Of a stretch of DNA of 64,000 bases, positions 1-12,540 are shown piece after piece. This stretch comes from Diploscapter coronatus (taxonomy: Eukaryota; Nematoda; Chromadorea; Rhabditida; Rhabditidae): contig OZ038422.1 in assembly GCA_964036155.1 (NCBI GenBank), forward strand, positions 74,361,201 to 74,425,200. The letters run 5' to 3'. The notes beneath the pieces were generated by a model that was not told where the DNA came from, ran no database searches, and worked only from the letters and a program-made list of their open reading frames with translations. Both the position numbers and the translations under genes were made by a program. The number at the start of each line of letters is the position of its first letter. The first letter of the stretch is position 1.

Positions 1-352
1 GGGTGAACTAAAATAGCATAGATTTTTTGTTTTCAAATGTTCGAAGTTCAACCATTATATGGAGCCATGTATCTGCTGTAATTTGTAAAGAGGTTCTCGT
101 AGAGTTTGTCTTGAGCTTCATCTCCTAAAAATAATACTAAAAAATCGAATTGACGAAAATTCAAAACAATAAAATGATCTATTCACAGTATGAAGCAAAA
201 TTATATTTTTGAAAACTTGCAATTTCCCAACATACTTTTTGAAGAATGCTTGGCTTACCATTTTTATAAACCATGGTTGCTTCACCGTAACTATTCACGA
301 ATAAATTGAAAATCACAATGGCGATTGTAAAAATTAAGCAAAAATCGAGCAT
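1..352 (-). CDS. Cys-loop ligand-gated ion channel subunit, copy A (5' exons only, cut by window edge)
   Basis: This is the 5' end of a pentameric ligand-gated ion channel gene, nearly identical to the complete copy at 9448-11209. It contains the signal-peptide exon (start codon at 352, hydrophobic stretch LIFTIAIVIFNLF), the next exon (about 128-47, encoding the usual N-terminal helix of the mature receptor) and the first seven bases of a third exon before the sequence ends. The products form neurotransmitter-gated channels at the cell surface. Everything after the third exon lies left of the window, so I cannot say whether this copy is intact. An in-frame ATG upstream at 451 exists, but the start at 352 places the signal peptide at the N-terminus. 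Confidence 0.72.
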
Positions 353-1996
353 GACCAAAATAGACGCGAATTTTTGCATGTGAGTTGACAAAATACGGGC
401 AATGTTATCATTATATTTCGAAATTTTAAGAGTCATTTGGATGGATATCACATTTCAAAAATGCATCAGACGTTTTTGATGTTGAGCACCCACTAGACTA
501 TATTTTATTTGCTCGATATTGCATACTCTATTTTTATCAGAAAGCTTAGATGGGTTATTCATTTACTATGATATTGCAATCATCAAAGATTGAAGAATCA
601 CTTTTTATCATTTTATTTGTATTGGTTACCAAAATAATAGAGCAAGTAAATTGACAACTAAACCGATTTCAAATAAGATCACCATGGAGTATCCACTATA
701 ATGAAGGAGATTCCGAATTACTTTCCTAAAACTATTTTCATCGCTTTCTCTAAAAAATATTTTGCTTACACTTCCTCACTCTAAAATTCAGTGTTTAATA
801 AAGGAATACAATTTTGGATCAAAAACTCGAGATTCTTGAATTTCATAACTCAAATAATTTGGTAAAGGTCAAAGAATCAAAATTATTATTTAAGCGATTT
901 TACACTTTAACGACGTTCAATTTCTCCAATTAAACAATTTCAGACATGAACTTTCATGATACATAATTAATACTCATTTCCATCACAAATGTTGAAAAAT
1001 TACGAATAACGCGATTATGCATGAGGGTGCGGATCAAGTCCTCTTACTTTTTTCGTGAAAGTAGTGTGGCATTAGAGAAAAACTGGGGGACTTGACTTGC
1101 ACTCCCATTTACTGTGTCGATTTTGCATTTGTGATTCTATTTAGGTAAATGTTATCAGATAAATTGTAGTCATTTTGAGAATTCTTTGGTCTTCAGTGGG
1201 CTTTTTCACTCTCGCTTTTGGAATTTCACTTCCTGAATTTTTGCATGGGGAAAATTCACATCTGTGAAGGGTTGGCGACTTTCGCTTGCCACAAGTCATA
1301 CTGTGAAATTGAGACCAAAGGATTATCACTTGATACTTTGGCAAAAATATAGCTATCATCACCAAATATCATTCATGAAATAAGTTTTGTTTCGAAGAAT
1401 TCTAGCATCCAATCCTTACTATTCCTTATGAAGAGTATCCATTCATTTTATTAGTTAAGGATCATCATGTTGATCTTCACGACTCACAAGAAGAGCTTCC
1501 GATTTTTCTCCAATAAACTCCGAATTCTCAGGAAATTGAAACAAATGTCCAGGTTAAAACCTCAGACTAGAATTGCCATAAATGCAACCGGGTCTTATCA
1601 GAGTTGATTTACATCCTTTGATAGAATGCACTTATAAACTTGTACATATCGTTATGAATATCAATTCTAAAATAAGTAATTTCATTCGTTATTTGAAAAT
1701 TGATCATTTTTACAATATTCTAAATCACATCATAAAACTTAAAAGGACCTTTATTAAATATTCATGAAATTGTATACGTGCAAAAATCCCTGTCAAGCAT
1801 TGTCCATAAGCGTGATAAAATTCAAATAAAAACAATTATATACATTTCTTGTACCGTGAGAATATGTTGCCGTTCTGTCTGGAACTTCCCGAATCTAGCC
1901 ACATAAGAGAAGGTTTATTCCTTCAATTATCAGAAAACTAGCACATTCGTTTGTATTTATTTCATTGACCATAATACTTTCTAATTTCTTGTGATC
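353..1996. other. Intergenic region between channel gene and srx gene, copy A
   Basis: I see no supportable gene here. It is the shared upstream region of the divergent channel (minus) and srx (plus) genes, so it probably holds both promoters. It contains one copy of a short dispersed repeat at about 769-820 and a TTGATCTTCAC word near 1470. It is repeated in copy B at 11210-13922, which has in addition a large insertion. Confidence 0.6.
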
Positions 1997-3359
1997 ATGA
2001 GGTTCGTTGACTATGAACATCGAAATGATCCATTGAATATGGTAATGGGGTTAATGACACTCTTGGTGAGAATTTTTAAATTTATTTTTCAATAAAAAAC
2101 TATTTTAGGATGGCATCGTAGGACTACTATGCAATGTCCTCATATTCGTTTCGTTCTTTAATGCTAATGAGAAAACTTCATTCAATTTGATTTGCTTATT
2201 TCGGGCATTCAATAACACCGTGAACTTGATAGTTTTCGTCACTGATATCTCAACTCTAACTCTTGTGTAAGTCTTCGAAATTATTTTTAAAAAGTTCTGA
2301 TAAAAATTGTAGCGGATGGACGATATATCCTATCGAACTCGAAAGTAATGCTATAGATATCTCGGTAATGCTATACACAATCAATCAGGAAATCTGCATT
2401 TTGCTCGTGGTCAATCGATTCATAGCTCTATATTTTCCAACATATTATCAAAAACTTTGTGGGATCAGGCAGACATTGGTATTCTAAAAATCCATCTTAA
2501 GGCCACGATATCAGTTTTAGGTAATTCTCATCACCCTGTACTTGATTAAAGTAATTCAAAATGCTGAGAACATCTATTACATGATTTTCAAAGGTAACTC
2601 ATTCAAATCTTGACTTTCGAAGCTTCCAAATTAAGGTCGGGAAGTTGACCCTATCTATTATTCCCCTGACCAAATGCAGTATATATTTCCAATGTAAGAA
2701 TTTTTAAATGATTTATTGTCTAAAATGTGATTAATTTCAACAAACCCTTCAATTTTTCTAATTTATATCTTTTAGTGACGATGAAATATCAAATAATAAC
2801 GCAACCAACACTACTGATAGTACTGATCCTGGGCTACAAGATTTTGTTTTTAGTACTTTTGTAATAGCTGGTATCGCAGTAGCATTAAATGCTGTGATAT
2901 TCGGAAGAGTCATCTTTTACTACGTAAGTCTAAATCAAAAGGAAGCCTATGATAATTCATATTTTGATTTTTAGTTGCATCAATCACAAGATCGTAACCT
3001 TCAAAATAATAGGAAGAAAATCAAGCAAAACATTAGATTATTCTTCCAGGTTAGATACAAAGTTTGAACAATAATAATAGTAATTTTGTCGAACTTCAGA
3101 CGCTGCTTCAGGATTGTCTTTGCGTAATCGACGTGTCTTTTATGATGTATTTCAGGTAGCCAATTACGATTTATAAAATCAATAGCTGTTTGAAAAACTC
3201 CATTAGGATTAGTATATTTTGAAAGGAGAAATTGTTTTGTAATTTACCAGAAAATCTTTTGAAGAGTCGTATGTTTTCAGTGGTCTTTTCCAGTCACGGT
3301 TTTGGAATTTCATATCATGGACGTTCGTGTGGGAGAATGTCCACACGCTCGACTCGTAA
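1997..3359 (+). CDS. srx-like serpentine chemoreceptor, copy A
   Basis: This is a seven-transmembrane GPCR of the nematode Srx type, a family of chemosensory receptors. Nine exons join in consistent phase. Exon 1 starts at 1997, and later exons begin near 2109, 2313, 2521, 2637, 2777, 2975, 3101 and 3281. The product is about 315 residues. The end of TM3 carries the family signature NRFIALYFPTYYQK. The C-terminal exon reads FWNFISWTFVWENVHTLD and stops at 3357-3359, as in Srx tails. All splice sites in this copy are GT-AG. It is divergent to the adjacent channel gene and is the apparently functional member of the pair. Confidence 0.8.
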
Positions 3360-4754
3360 CCAAACTCTTCAATTTTTTCCAAAATTTATCAAATTTAGCT
3401 TGATCATGCTGCTCTTTGCAGACCAGAAGGAAACTTTGAAGAAATTGATTTCGAAATTCGTAAAGTGTGATAAAGATCAGCAAAAATGGGCAACGAAGGC
3501 AACGATTTCGAAAACTAATTCCAGATGATTCAAATAATGAAATATTTAGATTGTTACCTCACAGTAGAATTGCAATTGATGCCATTAAAACAGATCATGA
3601 ATGCATTGATTTAATAAAGATATTTATCATCTGATATTTCAAGTTTAAGTTTTAGGCCTACTGTATTAGAAATCGGTTCTTTTTTTTATTTCTCCCCTTT
3701 GCTTACACTCCCTCACTCTAAAATTCGATGTAAATTTCAAAATTTTGTCCCCTTGATGAAATTTAATAATCCTGTTTACATTTCCTTGCCGATTAGAAAG
3801 CTCAAAAACTTGGTAATAGCTTATCAGTGAGGACTGAATTATTTCATAAAAAGAAATTATGGCTTTTGACAATATTCGTCATTCTCAAGTATTCGCTGCT
3901 TATCAGTTCGCAATAATCTCGGTGCAGCGCTAATATGTAATAATACAAATTACGAATGTTCAATTAATAATTTTATCAACCATCACTGATCAAATGGCAA
4001 AAAACGGTTTATTAGTTTAGAAGAAAAATTAACTTGACATTTATTTAGATTATTATCAGACGCATTAACAGCAGGGCTGTTCAGAAACAAAATTGATAGA
4101 AACAGAAACGGCCTGCATATCTTGGGAGTTATAAGCTAAATCTTATAATAACCTTACATAATCTTCAACAATATACAGAAAACTCGGCATACAAGAGAAA
4201 AAAATTCAATTTTTCAATCAATTTGCCTGATTCAATTCTGGGCTGTTTTATACGAATAGAAGGAGCAGAACTCATAAGTTGTTGTATGAAAAAACTGGGA
4301 GGTAATACGCAGAAAAAAAATGAGAAAAGCTGACTTTTCTATTATGGACCCCGTATTTTTGGCATTTTTGCACTGTTTTTAGTCGTAATTTGCAGTAGGA
4401 AGGTCGGATTTAAAAAAAAAATATTCGTACCATTCGACTCAGCTCGTCGAACTGAACAAGCTGATATAGGTTTTAGGGTATCAGAATGACTTTTGAAATT
4501 TGACTCCCGGACCGTGGTATCTGGATCTGGATTTGAAAAGTTCGGGAAAAGGCCCCAAAACCGTGTTCTCCGGATCAAATATAGGTAGAAAACACTCAGA
4601 AACCCCTTCAAAACGAATTTGAAACCTCTGGTCCAGGCAGTTTCGAGAATCACATGGACTGTTTTAAGTTTTGACTTATGAACTGATTGTGTGATACATA
4701 TGAACTTTAATATAATTGGCTTAATTTTTATTCGCATTTTGTTAGTCTTTAAAC
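3360..4754. other. Intergenic, with a diverged repeat-like block at about 4340-4680
   Basis: No gene is supported. The end of the left duplication copy lies at about 3728. From roughly 4340 to 4680 the minus strand has a long open frame, but it has no recognisable domain, overlaps the end of the neighbouring gene in another frame, and resembles a dispersed repeat. Convergent 3' ends of the srx gene and the NIDO/Sushi gene flank this interval. Confidence 0.5.
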
Positions 4755-7700
4755 TTAACATTTAATAGTAAATGATACAATTAAAGAAACTAGCAAAACA
4801 GCAATCGAAATTCCGATTTTGATACCACTTTTCGTAGTTGTTTGAGGAGGCATCGTTGACGATTCCGTACTTGGAGAATTTGTCAAGGACGTTGTGATTT
4901 TAACGGTTGATGTCGTCGGAATCGGAACGCGGCTACAGATCGGTTCAGTGCCATTCCAATATCCATCGGTTAAGCACACCAAAATTTCATCTCCGTCTAG
5001 TTCATAATTTGCATTGCACCCGAAAGTTGCCGTTGAATTGGGCAGATAATTGTTCAAATTCATGTAGCCGTTAGTCGGCGGGGACAGATTTGGACACATA
5101 TTTATGGTGACATTAGTCGATGATACGGTATTGTTGAAATCTTTGTGCGTATCTAAATTATTTATTGCAATTCATGATTTGATATTAATGTAGGGTTGCC
5201 ATATTGCCATAAAAACATATGGCAACCTTATATATATATATAAAGCATTACTTTTCGTTTCGTTTGCCAACGATCTATCTCCAGTAGTCATCAAGTCCCA
5301 CAAACAACTTGGATCAGTTCCACAAATATCGGCACTATCTGGGGGAAGCTTTCCTGGATCATAACTGAAAGGCGGTCGGAACGTCGGAAAATAATAGTCC
5401 GAGTAGTTTTTGCCAAAATAATTGAATAGGCTTTCTTCCTCAGCTACCAACCATTTCAATCCGAACTTGTAATGGATAAGCTCGGTCGTCGAATTCGCCG
5501 GAAGAAGGATCCCATCCGGCGAAGTCAAATCGTTGAACGGGTTCTCATCAAAAATGCCCAAGAGTCCATGAGTATAGTTTCCTTTCAAATTTGAGTCCAC
5601 ATAAGTGGTCAAAGACCAACGAGAAAACTTGAACGAGAACCCGGTAGAGTAGGAAATTGTGAGAGAATAGTCAGTATCTTTATGTATCATGACATCGCCA
5701 AACGTGATACCGGACGAGTCTTTCATTACTTCATCCGGCACAGGGACGCTGTCATAATAAACCGTTATATATCCGGAATGGAAAACGTCGACTTCGACCT
5801 AAAACATGTTGAACAACGAAGAACAATTTTTTCGTACCTGTACTACAGACGAATTTGGTGATTTAAACGCATAAGCTCCAAACGAACTGTAACTACTTGA
5901 TAGACTTGGAGGAATCATTCTAGCCTGAGCTGCTAAAGGCTGTTCAGCCGTATTTTTCAGAAGCCAAAACTCTCCCGCTCCGTTGAAAGTATAATAGAGT
6001 TTGTCAAAAGTTGTGAAATGAGGATCGCCATTTCCAAGCGAATTTGTCGGAGACGTATAATTTTTTCCGGGATTCGGTGGTCGAAATGGTGATAGACAAG
6101 AAAACATTCGAGGAATCAAATCTAAAGCTCGATCTAGAAATCCGGCTGCAATTGAAGGATGAACAATCAATACATATCCAGCACCTAAAATAGAACTATA
6201 AATGTCTCTATCATTTAGCGTTAAATCGGTGAGTTTTTTTATTTACAAAGTGCGTCAAACAATCCGACCGCTTGAATATGCCAAATTTGGCTCAAGTTTA
6301 GGACCAGGACATGTTTCTAGACTTATCCTCGGCCTCTGATAGGCTGAAATAGCTTTCGTTTCTTCAAAAAAGCTAGGTTCTTATCGAAAAGCCTGAATTC
6401 GCGAAAAACATGTAACACAATGATAAAATTTAGGATACTCAAGTGGTCGGGTTATTTTGACGCGCCCTGTATATTCCAGCCTTAAAGGGCAACTATATAG
6501 CGGATCTAAAGCACAGATACAGTGACCTCTCGTTATAACCTTCCCTCAGGACAGGGGAGATTATAACGAGAGATTACTGTATCTGTGTTTTAGATCCGCT
6601 ACATAAAGTTACGCCCCCTTTAAGAACTTACCTGGCGTTTTGATATAAATTTGCCCGCTTTTATAGCAGCATTGTTGCCCTCCACCACTAGGACTGGGTG
6701 TGGCTGAAATGTAGCAGCTCTCAACGCCTGGATTGAGATCGCAACATTCGGGGTCTTTGATAAACCTGGGGTCCAAAACGGCCAAGGATTCCGTCGGCGG
6801 ACAATTCGGTACATCATTCGGGATTTGTATCATCGGGAAATCGAAGGTCGAAGTCGTCGATTCAAGCATGGGCGCATTCGAAGAAGATAGCATGTTCGAG
6901 TCAATGGTTGTCGTCGGTATACTCTGTTCTATAGCATAGTAATTCGAATGGCCATGCAAATGGTTATCCAGCCAGTGGCAGAATTCATCAGCAAGACCCG
7001 GGCCACACACGTCGAGGAATTTCTCAGCGGCTTAACGATTGATTAATTAATTATTTCTATAGATAGGTTATAATCTTACCTTCTTCTCCGACTTGGGCTA
7101 AAAGTACAGGCCACTCAACCAACTTAATTCCTCCCGACTTGAGGATATTAAATCCAAGAGTCCATGCGACATCACAAATTACTTTATTTATATCTCCGCC
7201 TGGGCAAATTTTATCCATTATGCCTTTATCTTCGAAGTATACATTTTCTAGCGACGAAATGGGGAAGGATGCTTCACCCTGGCGAATTTGGTCCTTTGTA
7301 AGTTGAGCGATTTCATGGACTTTAAGTTCAATTTTATTAGTTATCCAGTCCAACCCCTCTGTGCAAACTTCCATAAAGAAAATCTTCGCGATTTCTTCGT
7401 GGTCTTCGACCCATTTGAGGATTTTTTTTGGGTTCCAGCTAAAGTGCAAAGTCCTCGTGCCGTCACTTCCGGTCACAACACTCACGTTTAGTTCATTATC
7501 TGCGTCGGAATGTGGCTTCACATATAAATACCCGATATACGTTCGATTAGTGCTATTCCCGTGGGACCAAACTTCAATTTCGACTTGAATCCGTCCAGTT
7601 GTAAAAAGCATAGTTGGACGTTGACAAGTGAGATGAGTTAGAGTCAAAATCTATGATAAAATTTCACTAATAAAAAAGCGCTGGGAATATTTTACCTCGG

Positions 7701-8726
7701 CGTTAAATTCCGTTACATTTGCACTAGGATCGATGAATCGACAAACCGCAGATTCCGTAGTGCTCAATAGAATCCCCGTAATGTCCAAATCTCCATAACC
7801 CCACAATGGAACAGTATTTGGCAACATACAAAAGTCGCCTGTGTAATTTTTAAGACACTCTGGAGACGTTGTCGGCGGGGCGTTAGAGTTTATCTTAAAA
7901 ATCCACTTCCCAGGACTGCCCATATTGCTAGTCTCCGAAATATTGATGACACTTGCTGTACACGAACCATCCACCATGAGATAGTTGACTCCGTCGCCGA
8001 AATCATAACCAACCTCCGAAGCGTTTCCTAAAAGTTTTAAAATAATAATAATAAATGTTGTCTCTTGACGCACCTCCAAGTCCGTTCGACCCTCCGCTAA
8101 CATCGCCGGTAGTCCAAGTGACTTCATTATAGTAAAACAGGGCAAATGACTGATGTCCATCGGCCAAAAGCACCAATTGAAAGGTGTTTCGTTTTCGAGC
8201 ATCTTCATTCTTATCGGTTAGATCGTCGAAATAGGTTACATTGACCCAAGTGGCGACGAAAGCCCACTCTAGTTGAATATTTTTATCTTCTGGAAATGCT
8301 GCCACAATTTCTAATTCGCCTTGTTTAAGGACATCCGCGTCCATGGTTTGTCGATAGAAAATGTTGCCAGAGCGAGTAATATCAACATCGGCCCTATAAA
8401 TACATTAATAAAGCTAGAACAATCGAGCCTCCTCACCAAAACGGCGCAATCATTCGATATGCTTCAGGAACCGGCTTACAAAATGGCGTGAATTCCGGAA
8501 TTTTGCGATTGAATGAAACTAATCCATTTTCATTCACCCATAAAGTTGGTTGTGGGACGTCAAAATATGGAAATGGAGAATCTAATGTAATGGGTGGTGA
8601 ACTACCATCGTCCACTCGGGGTAATTCTGCATCTTCATTTTTTGTGCCAAATGGAAAGAAATCTTCTAACGAAACTTTCGAAAGTGCTAGTTGTATTAGT
8701 AAAAATAATGTTAATACTTTGAGCAT
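4755..8726 (-). CDS. NIDO-AMOP-VWD-Sushi membrane protein (SUSD2/mucin-4-like)
   Basis: This is a type I membrane protein of about 1,070 residues, read from eight exons. Exon 1 (from 8726) gives a signal peptide and the start of a NIDO domain, which continues in exon 2 (about 8390-8070). An AMOP domain with paired CC motifs lies at about 7030-6634. A von Willebrand D domain begins with GNGDPHFTTFDKLYYTF near 6040 and extends to about 5260. A Sushi/CCP module follows at 5099-4930, then a Ser/Thr-rich stalk, a transmembrane helix and a short tail ending at 4755. This order matches vertebrate SUSD2 and MUC4. Such proteins act in adhesion or as extracellular scaffolds. All joins keep frame. The intron between the AMOP and VWD exons carries two foldback elements. 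Confidence 0.85.
6244..6471. mobile_element. MITE-like element with Tc1-type terminal inverted repeats
   Basis: The left end TACAAAGTGCGTCAAA matches the reverse complement of the right end, TACAGGGCGCGTCAAA, and the match continues for about 30 bases. The 228 bp body has no coding capacity. A TIR starting TACA is typical of Tc1/mariner-derived non-autonomous elements. It lies within an intron of the NIDO/Sushi gene. Confidence 0.65.
6481..6625. mobile_element. Near-perfect palindromic foldback element
   Basis: Two arms of about 60 bases (6481-6540 and 6548-6625) are inverted copies around a very short loop. The core TAGCGGATCTAAA, CACAGATACAGT and CTCTCGTTATAA is repeated in reverse on the right arm. 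It lies about 10 bp from the preceding element in the same intron. Transcribed RNA from either strand could form a long hairpin. Confidence 0.75.
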
Positions 8727-9447
8727 CCTAAACTTTCAAAATTATTATGTAAAAAATACTAGCGAGATTTTAAAAAATGGGTCGGTGCGACTAACTTTCA
8801 TATCGTATCATTGTATATATATATATATAGAAAGAAATGTTATCAAGACGCCACTTAATGGCATTCACTCGCTTTACGATATTTAAAATTAAAGTGGCTT
8901 ATCTTTCAAACTCTTAGGTATTAATTAATTTGCAATGAAATGTGCAACAAAATACCTTATCGCAAAAGTGATTCAGCGCATAATTTTTTTTCGTTAATTC
9001 TAAAAGAATGTTGATTATCAACCAGGGATGTTTGCGGTGCAGTGCACCATTTTTCAAAATGATCTGCGGTGTTCGATTTTCAAAATTCATCATTTTTCTC
9101 ACGAAAATTATGCATATTTCAGCTCAAAATCATTAAATTATGCATTTAGAAGTTATCTAGAGGCTATTTGAGCACTTTTGAATTTTTTTATTTGTAATTG
9201 AACATTCCATACGATTTGATATTTGAAAGTTATACTGTTTAATCTTTCACATTTATATTCCGTGCAAGGTATTCATAATTTTTTTCAATTTACAGAAACT
9301 TTTATTCAGTTACCAAAATACCAAATAGCACAAGTTTATGATCAATCCAAATTGAAAGAGTAACATAAGAACATGTCCACTGTAGTGTAATGCTTGTCTT
9401 GCAATTCTTCTAAAATTTTTAACTTTTGAAAAAAAAACAAATTTACT
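8727..9447. other. Intergenic spacer, nothing recognised
   Basis: This AT-rich spacer lies between the 5' end of the NIDO/Sushi gene and the 3' end of the channel gene, both on the minus strand. It presumably holds the promoter of the former. A short TA run (8813-8828) is the only distinctive feature. Confidence 0.5.
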
Positions 9448-11209
9448 TTACGCTTTCTTATTCTTCTCTTCTGTCGGTTGAATCCATCTTTTGATGATAT
9501 ACCGAATAATCGGCCTTCGAACCATAGCAGTTAAATAAGCCACCGAAGTTAGCAATAAATCAATGTAAACATTTTGAGCTAAAACTTGGAATTCGAAGAA
9601 ATTTCTAAAAGTCATTGCCTAAATATGGCACGTGTTCTGTTTTCGGTAGAGATTCTGATAGAATATTCAGAATAAAGGCTAGTGCAGTCACATTTGCTAC
9701 CATTAGATGAAGCTGAAGTACTATTTCTGATCCCATTTTGTATCCAGTCACGCTTGTATTTTGAAACATTAAAAAATGCTTGCCTGTGAAGTAGGTTCCT
9801 GTGATTCTTTAAAGACCCCAAAGATTGTTAGAATGCAGATTACGAAATATGGAAGTGTAATTAACGTCACGTAAAATGTAGCATGTCGTTTCAGACTGAA
9901 TGTGTACATGCTGGCGTAGGAATTTCGTGGATTATTCACTACAGTCACGTTACTCAGAGTCCACTCGCTGCTAGACTGCAAATTCGATGTCAGAATACCA
10001 TTGTTTTCTGGTATTAAATTATCATGTGCATTTTTGTTATCCTTCATTTGATACTGGGATGATTCATAGTTGCATAGATCATGAAACGATCTCTCCTACA
10101 CAGGCGAAACTTACAGATGTATACAAATTTTCAATCGTTAGACTCATTGGGATTTCTACTTTGACCTTGGCGTTAATACTGTAACTTCCCAAGGTAAGTT
10201 TACAGTTCTGGGTATCGAATGGCATGTTGCGAACCTATAATTTTTTCTATTTTTTTTAAGTAAGGGAAAAATACATCAATACTACAGACGATATCCGTCG
10301 ATGCGCTGACCATTGCTCTAGCACTTCCGTTATAGAAGATTTTCACGATTCTTTGACCTTCATTACGGTCATCTCGAAATCCATTACTGAAATTTTTAGA
10401 AATTTCGAGAAGATGATAAAAAGATTCAACTGAATATTATGAAGCAATCAACGATTTCCTACATCTAACACCAATTTAATCTAGATAATTTTTTCTTCCG
10501 AATCTTAATTATAAATTGAAATTCAATGTTTTTTACATCTTTACTTACTTTGACCAAATCGTTATGTCGGGCATCCAAATTCTCTTAGGGTAGACGAAAA
10601 TGGAATCGATTCCATTATAATCTGCTGGATTCCACGTTAGTCGATAATCAACCCAACTCTGAATTCATACCCTTCAAATTTTAGAGCAAAAAATCAGACC
10701 ATAAGATAAACGACGACCAAGTCGACTTGTTCAATTGTCTCCTCCTAAAAATTACTTACTTTTACATAAATTTGAATAATGATACATTCTTACAACATCG
10801 ACAATTTTCAAGAACCATAAAGATATTGTAATCCCTTGAGGATTTTCAATCGCATTTGGGTGAACTAAAATGGCATAGATTTTTTGTTTTCAAATGTTCG
10901 AAGTTCAACCATTATATGGAGCCATGTATCTGCTGTAATTCGTAAAGAGGTTCTCGTAGAGTTTGTCTTGAGCTTCATCTCCTAAAAATAATACTAAAAA
11001 ATCGAATTGACGAAAATTCAAAACAATAAAATGATCTATTCACAGTATGAAGCAAAATTATATTTTTGGAAACTTGCAATTTCCCAACATACTTTTTGAA
11101 GAATGCTTGGCTTACCATTTTTATAAACCATGGTTGCTTCACCGTAACTATTCACGAATAAATTGAAAATCACAATGACGATTGTAAAAATTAAGCAAAA
11201 ATCGAACAT
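9448..11209 (-). CDS. Cys-loop ligand-gated ion channel subunit, copy B
   Basis: This channel subunit of about 385 residues belongs to the nicotinic receptor superfamily. The exons encode a signal peptide, the extracellular domain with SWVDYRLTWNPADYNGI and WMPDITIWSK, and a canonical Cys-loop with 13 residues between cysteines (CSIDVRNMPFDTQNC), split by an intron near 10229-10290. TM1 (TLITLPYFVICILTIF), a TM2 region ending SESLPKTEHVPYL and a final membrane segment follow. Two joins are unusual. After TM1 a GC donor (9782-9783) with an acceptor at the LHLMVANV exon restores frame. After VPYL the frame is broken near 9616 unless a second GC-AG intron of about 34 bases is used. The gene may thus be functional with odd splicing, or carry a recent frameshift. 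Confidence 0.75.
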
Positions 11210-12540
11210 GACCAAAATAGACGCGAATTTTTGAATGTGAGTTGACAAAATACGGGCAATGTTATCATTATATTTCGAAATTTTAAGAGTCATTTGGATG
11301 GATATCACATTTCAAAAATGCATCAGACGTTTTTGATGTTGAGCACCCACTAGACTATATTTTATTTGCTCGATATTGCATACTCTATTTTTATCAGAAA
11401 GCTTAGATGGGTTATTCATTTACTATGAATTGCAATCATCAAAGATTGAAGAACCACTTTTTATCATTTTATTTGTATTGGTTACCAAAATAATAGATCA
11501 AGTAAATTGACAACTAAACCGATTTCAAATAAGATCACCATGGAGTATCCACTATAATGAAGGAGATTCTGAATTACTTTCCTAAAACTATTTTCATCGC
11601 TTTCTCTAAAAAAATACTTTGCTTACACTTCCTCGCTCTAAAATTCGGTGTCTAATAAATGAATACAATTTTGGATCAAAAACTCGAGATTCTTGAATTT
11701 CATAGCTCAAATAATTTGGTAAAGATCAAAGAATCAAAATTATTATTTAAGCGATTTTACACGTTAGCGACCTTCAATTTCTCCAATTAAACAATTTCAG
11801 ACATGAACTTTCATGATACATAATTAATAAATTCATTTTCATCAGAAATTTTGGAAAATTACGGATAACGCGATTATGCATGAGAGTGCGGATCAAGTCC
11901 TCTTTTTTCGTGAGAATAGTATGGCGTTAGAGAAAAAGCTGGGGACTTGACTCGCACTCCCATTTACTGTGTCGATTTTGCATTTGTGATTCTATTTAGG
12001 TAAACGTTATCAGATAAATTGTAGTCATTTTGAGGATTCTTTGGTTTTCAGCGGGTTTTTTCAATCTCGCTTTTGCAATTTTCACTTCCTGAATTTTTGT
12101 ATGGGAAATAGTCGCATCTGTGAAGGGTTGACGACTTTCGCTTACCACAAGTCATACTGTGAAATTGAGACCAAAGGATTATCACTTGATACTTTGGCAA
12201 AAATATAGCTATCATCACCAAATATCATTCATGAAATAAGTTTTGTTTCGAAGAATTCTAGCATCCAATCCTTACTATTCCTTATGAAGAGTATCCATTC
12301 ATTTTATTAGTTAAGGATCATCATGTTGATCTTCATGATTTACAAGAAGAGCTTCCGACTTTTCTTCAGTAAACTCAGAATTCTCAGGAAATTGAAACAA
12401 ATGTTCAGGGTCAAAATCTCAAACTAGCATTGCCATAACTGTAGTTGAATCTTATCAGAGTTGATTTACATCCTTTGATAGAATGCACCTATAAACTTGT
12501 GCATATCGTTGTGAATAGCAATTTTAAAATAGGTAATTTT

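Larger units (their letters stand above)
1..3728. repeat. Tandem segmental duplication, left copy
   Basis: This segment is repeated at 10858-15650 in the same orientation with few differences. The offset is 10857 at the left end and about 11926 from position 1992 on, because the right copy has extra DNA at 12541-13917. The unit carries the 5' end of a channel gene and a whole srx-like gene. Recognisable homology fades just after 3728. The left boundary is outside the window. Confidence 0.92.

Noticed and set aside
4342..4761. 139-codon minus-strand open frame
   Set aside because: Overlaps the end of the NIDO/Sushi gene in another frame, has no domain and looks like repeat sequence.
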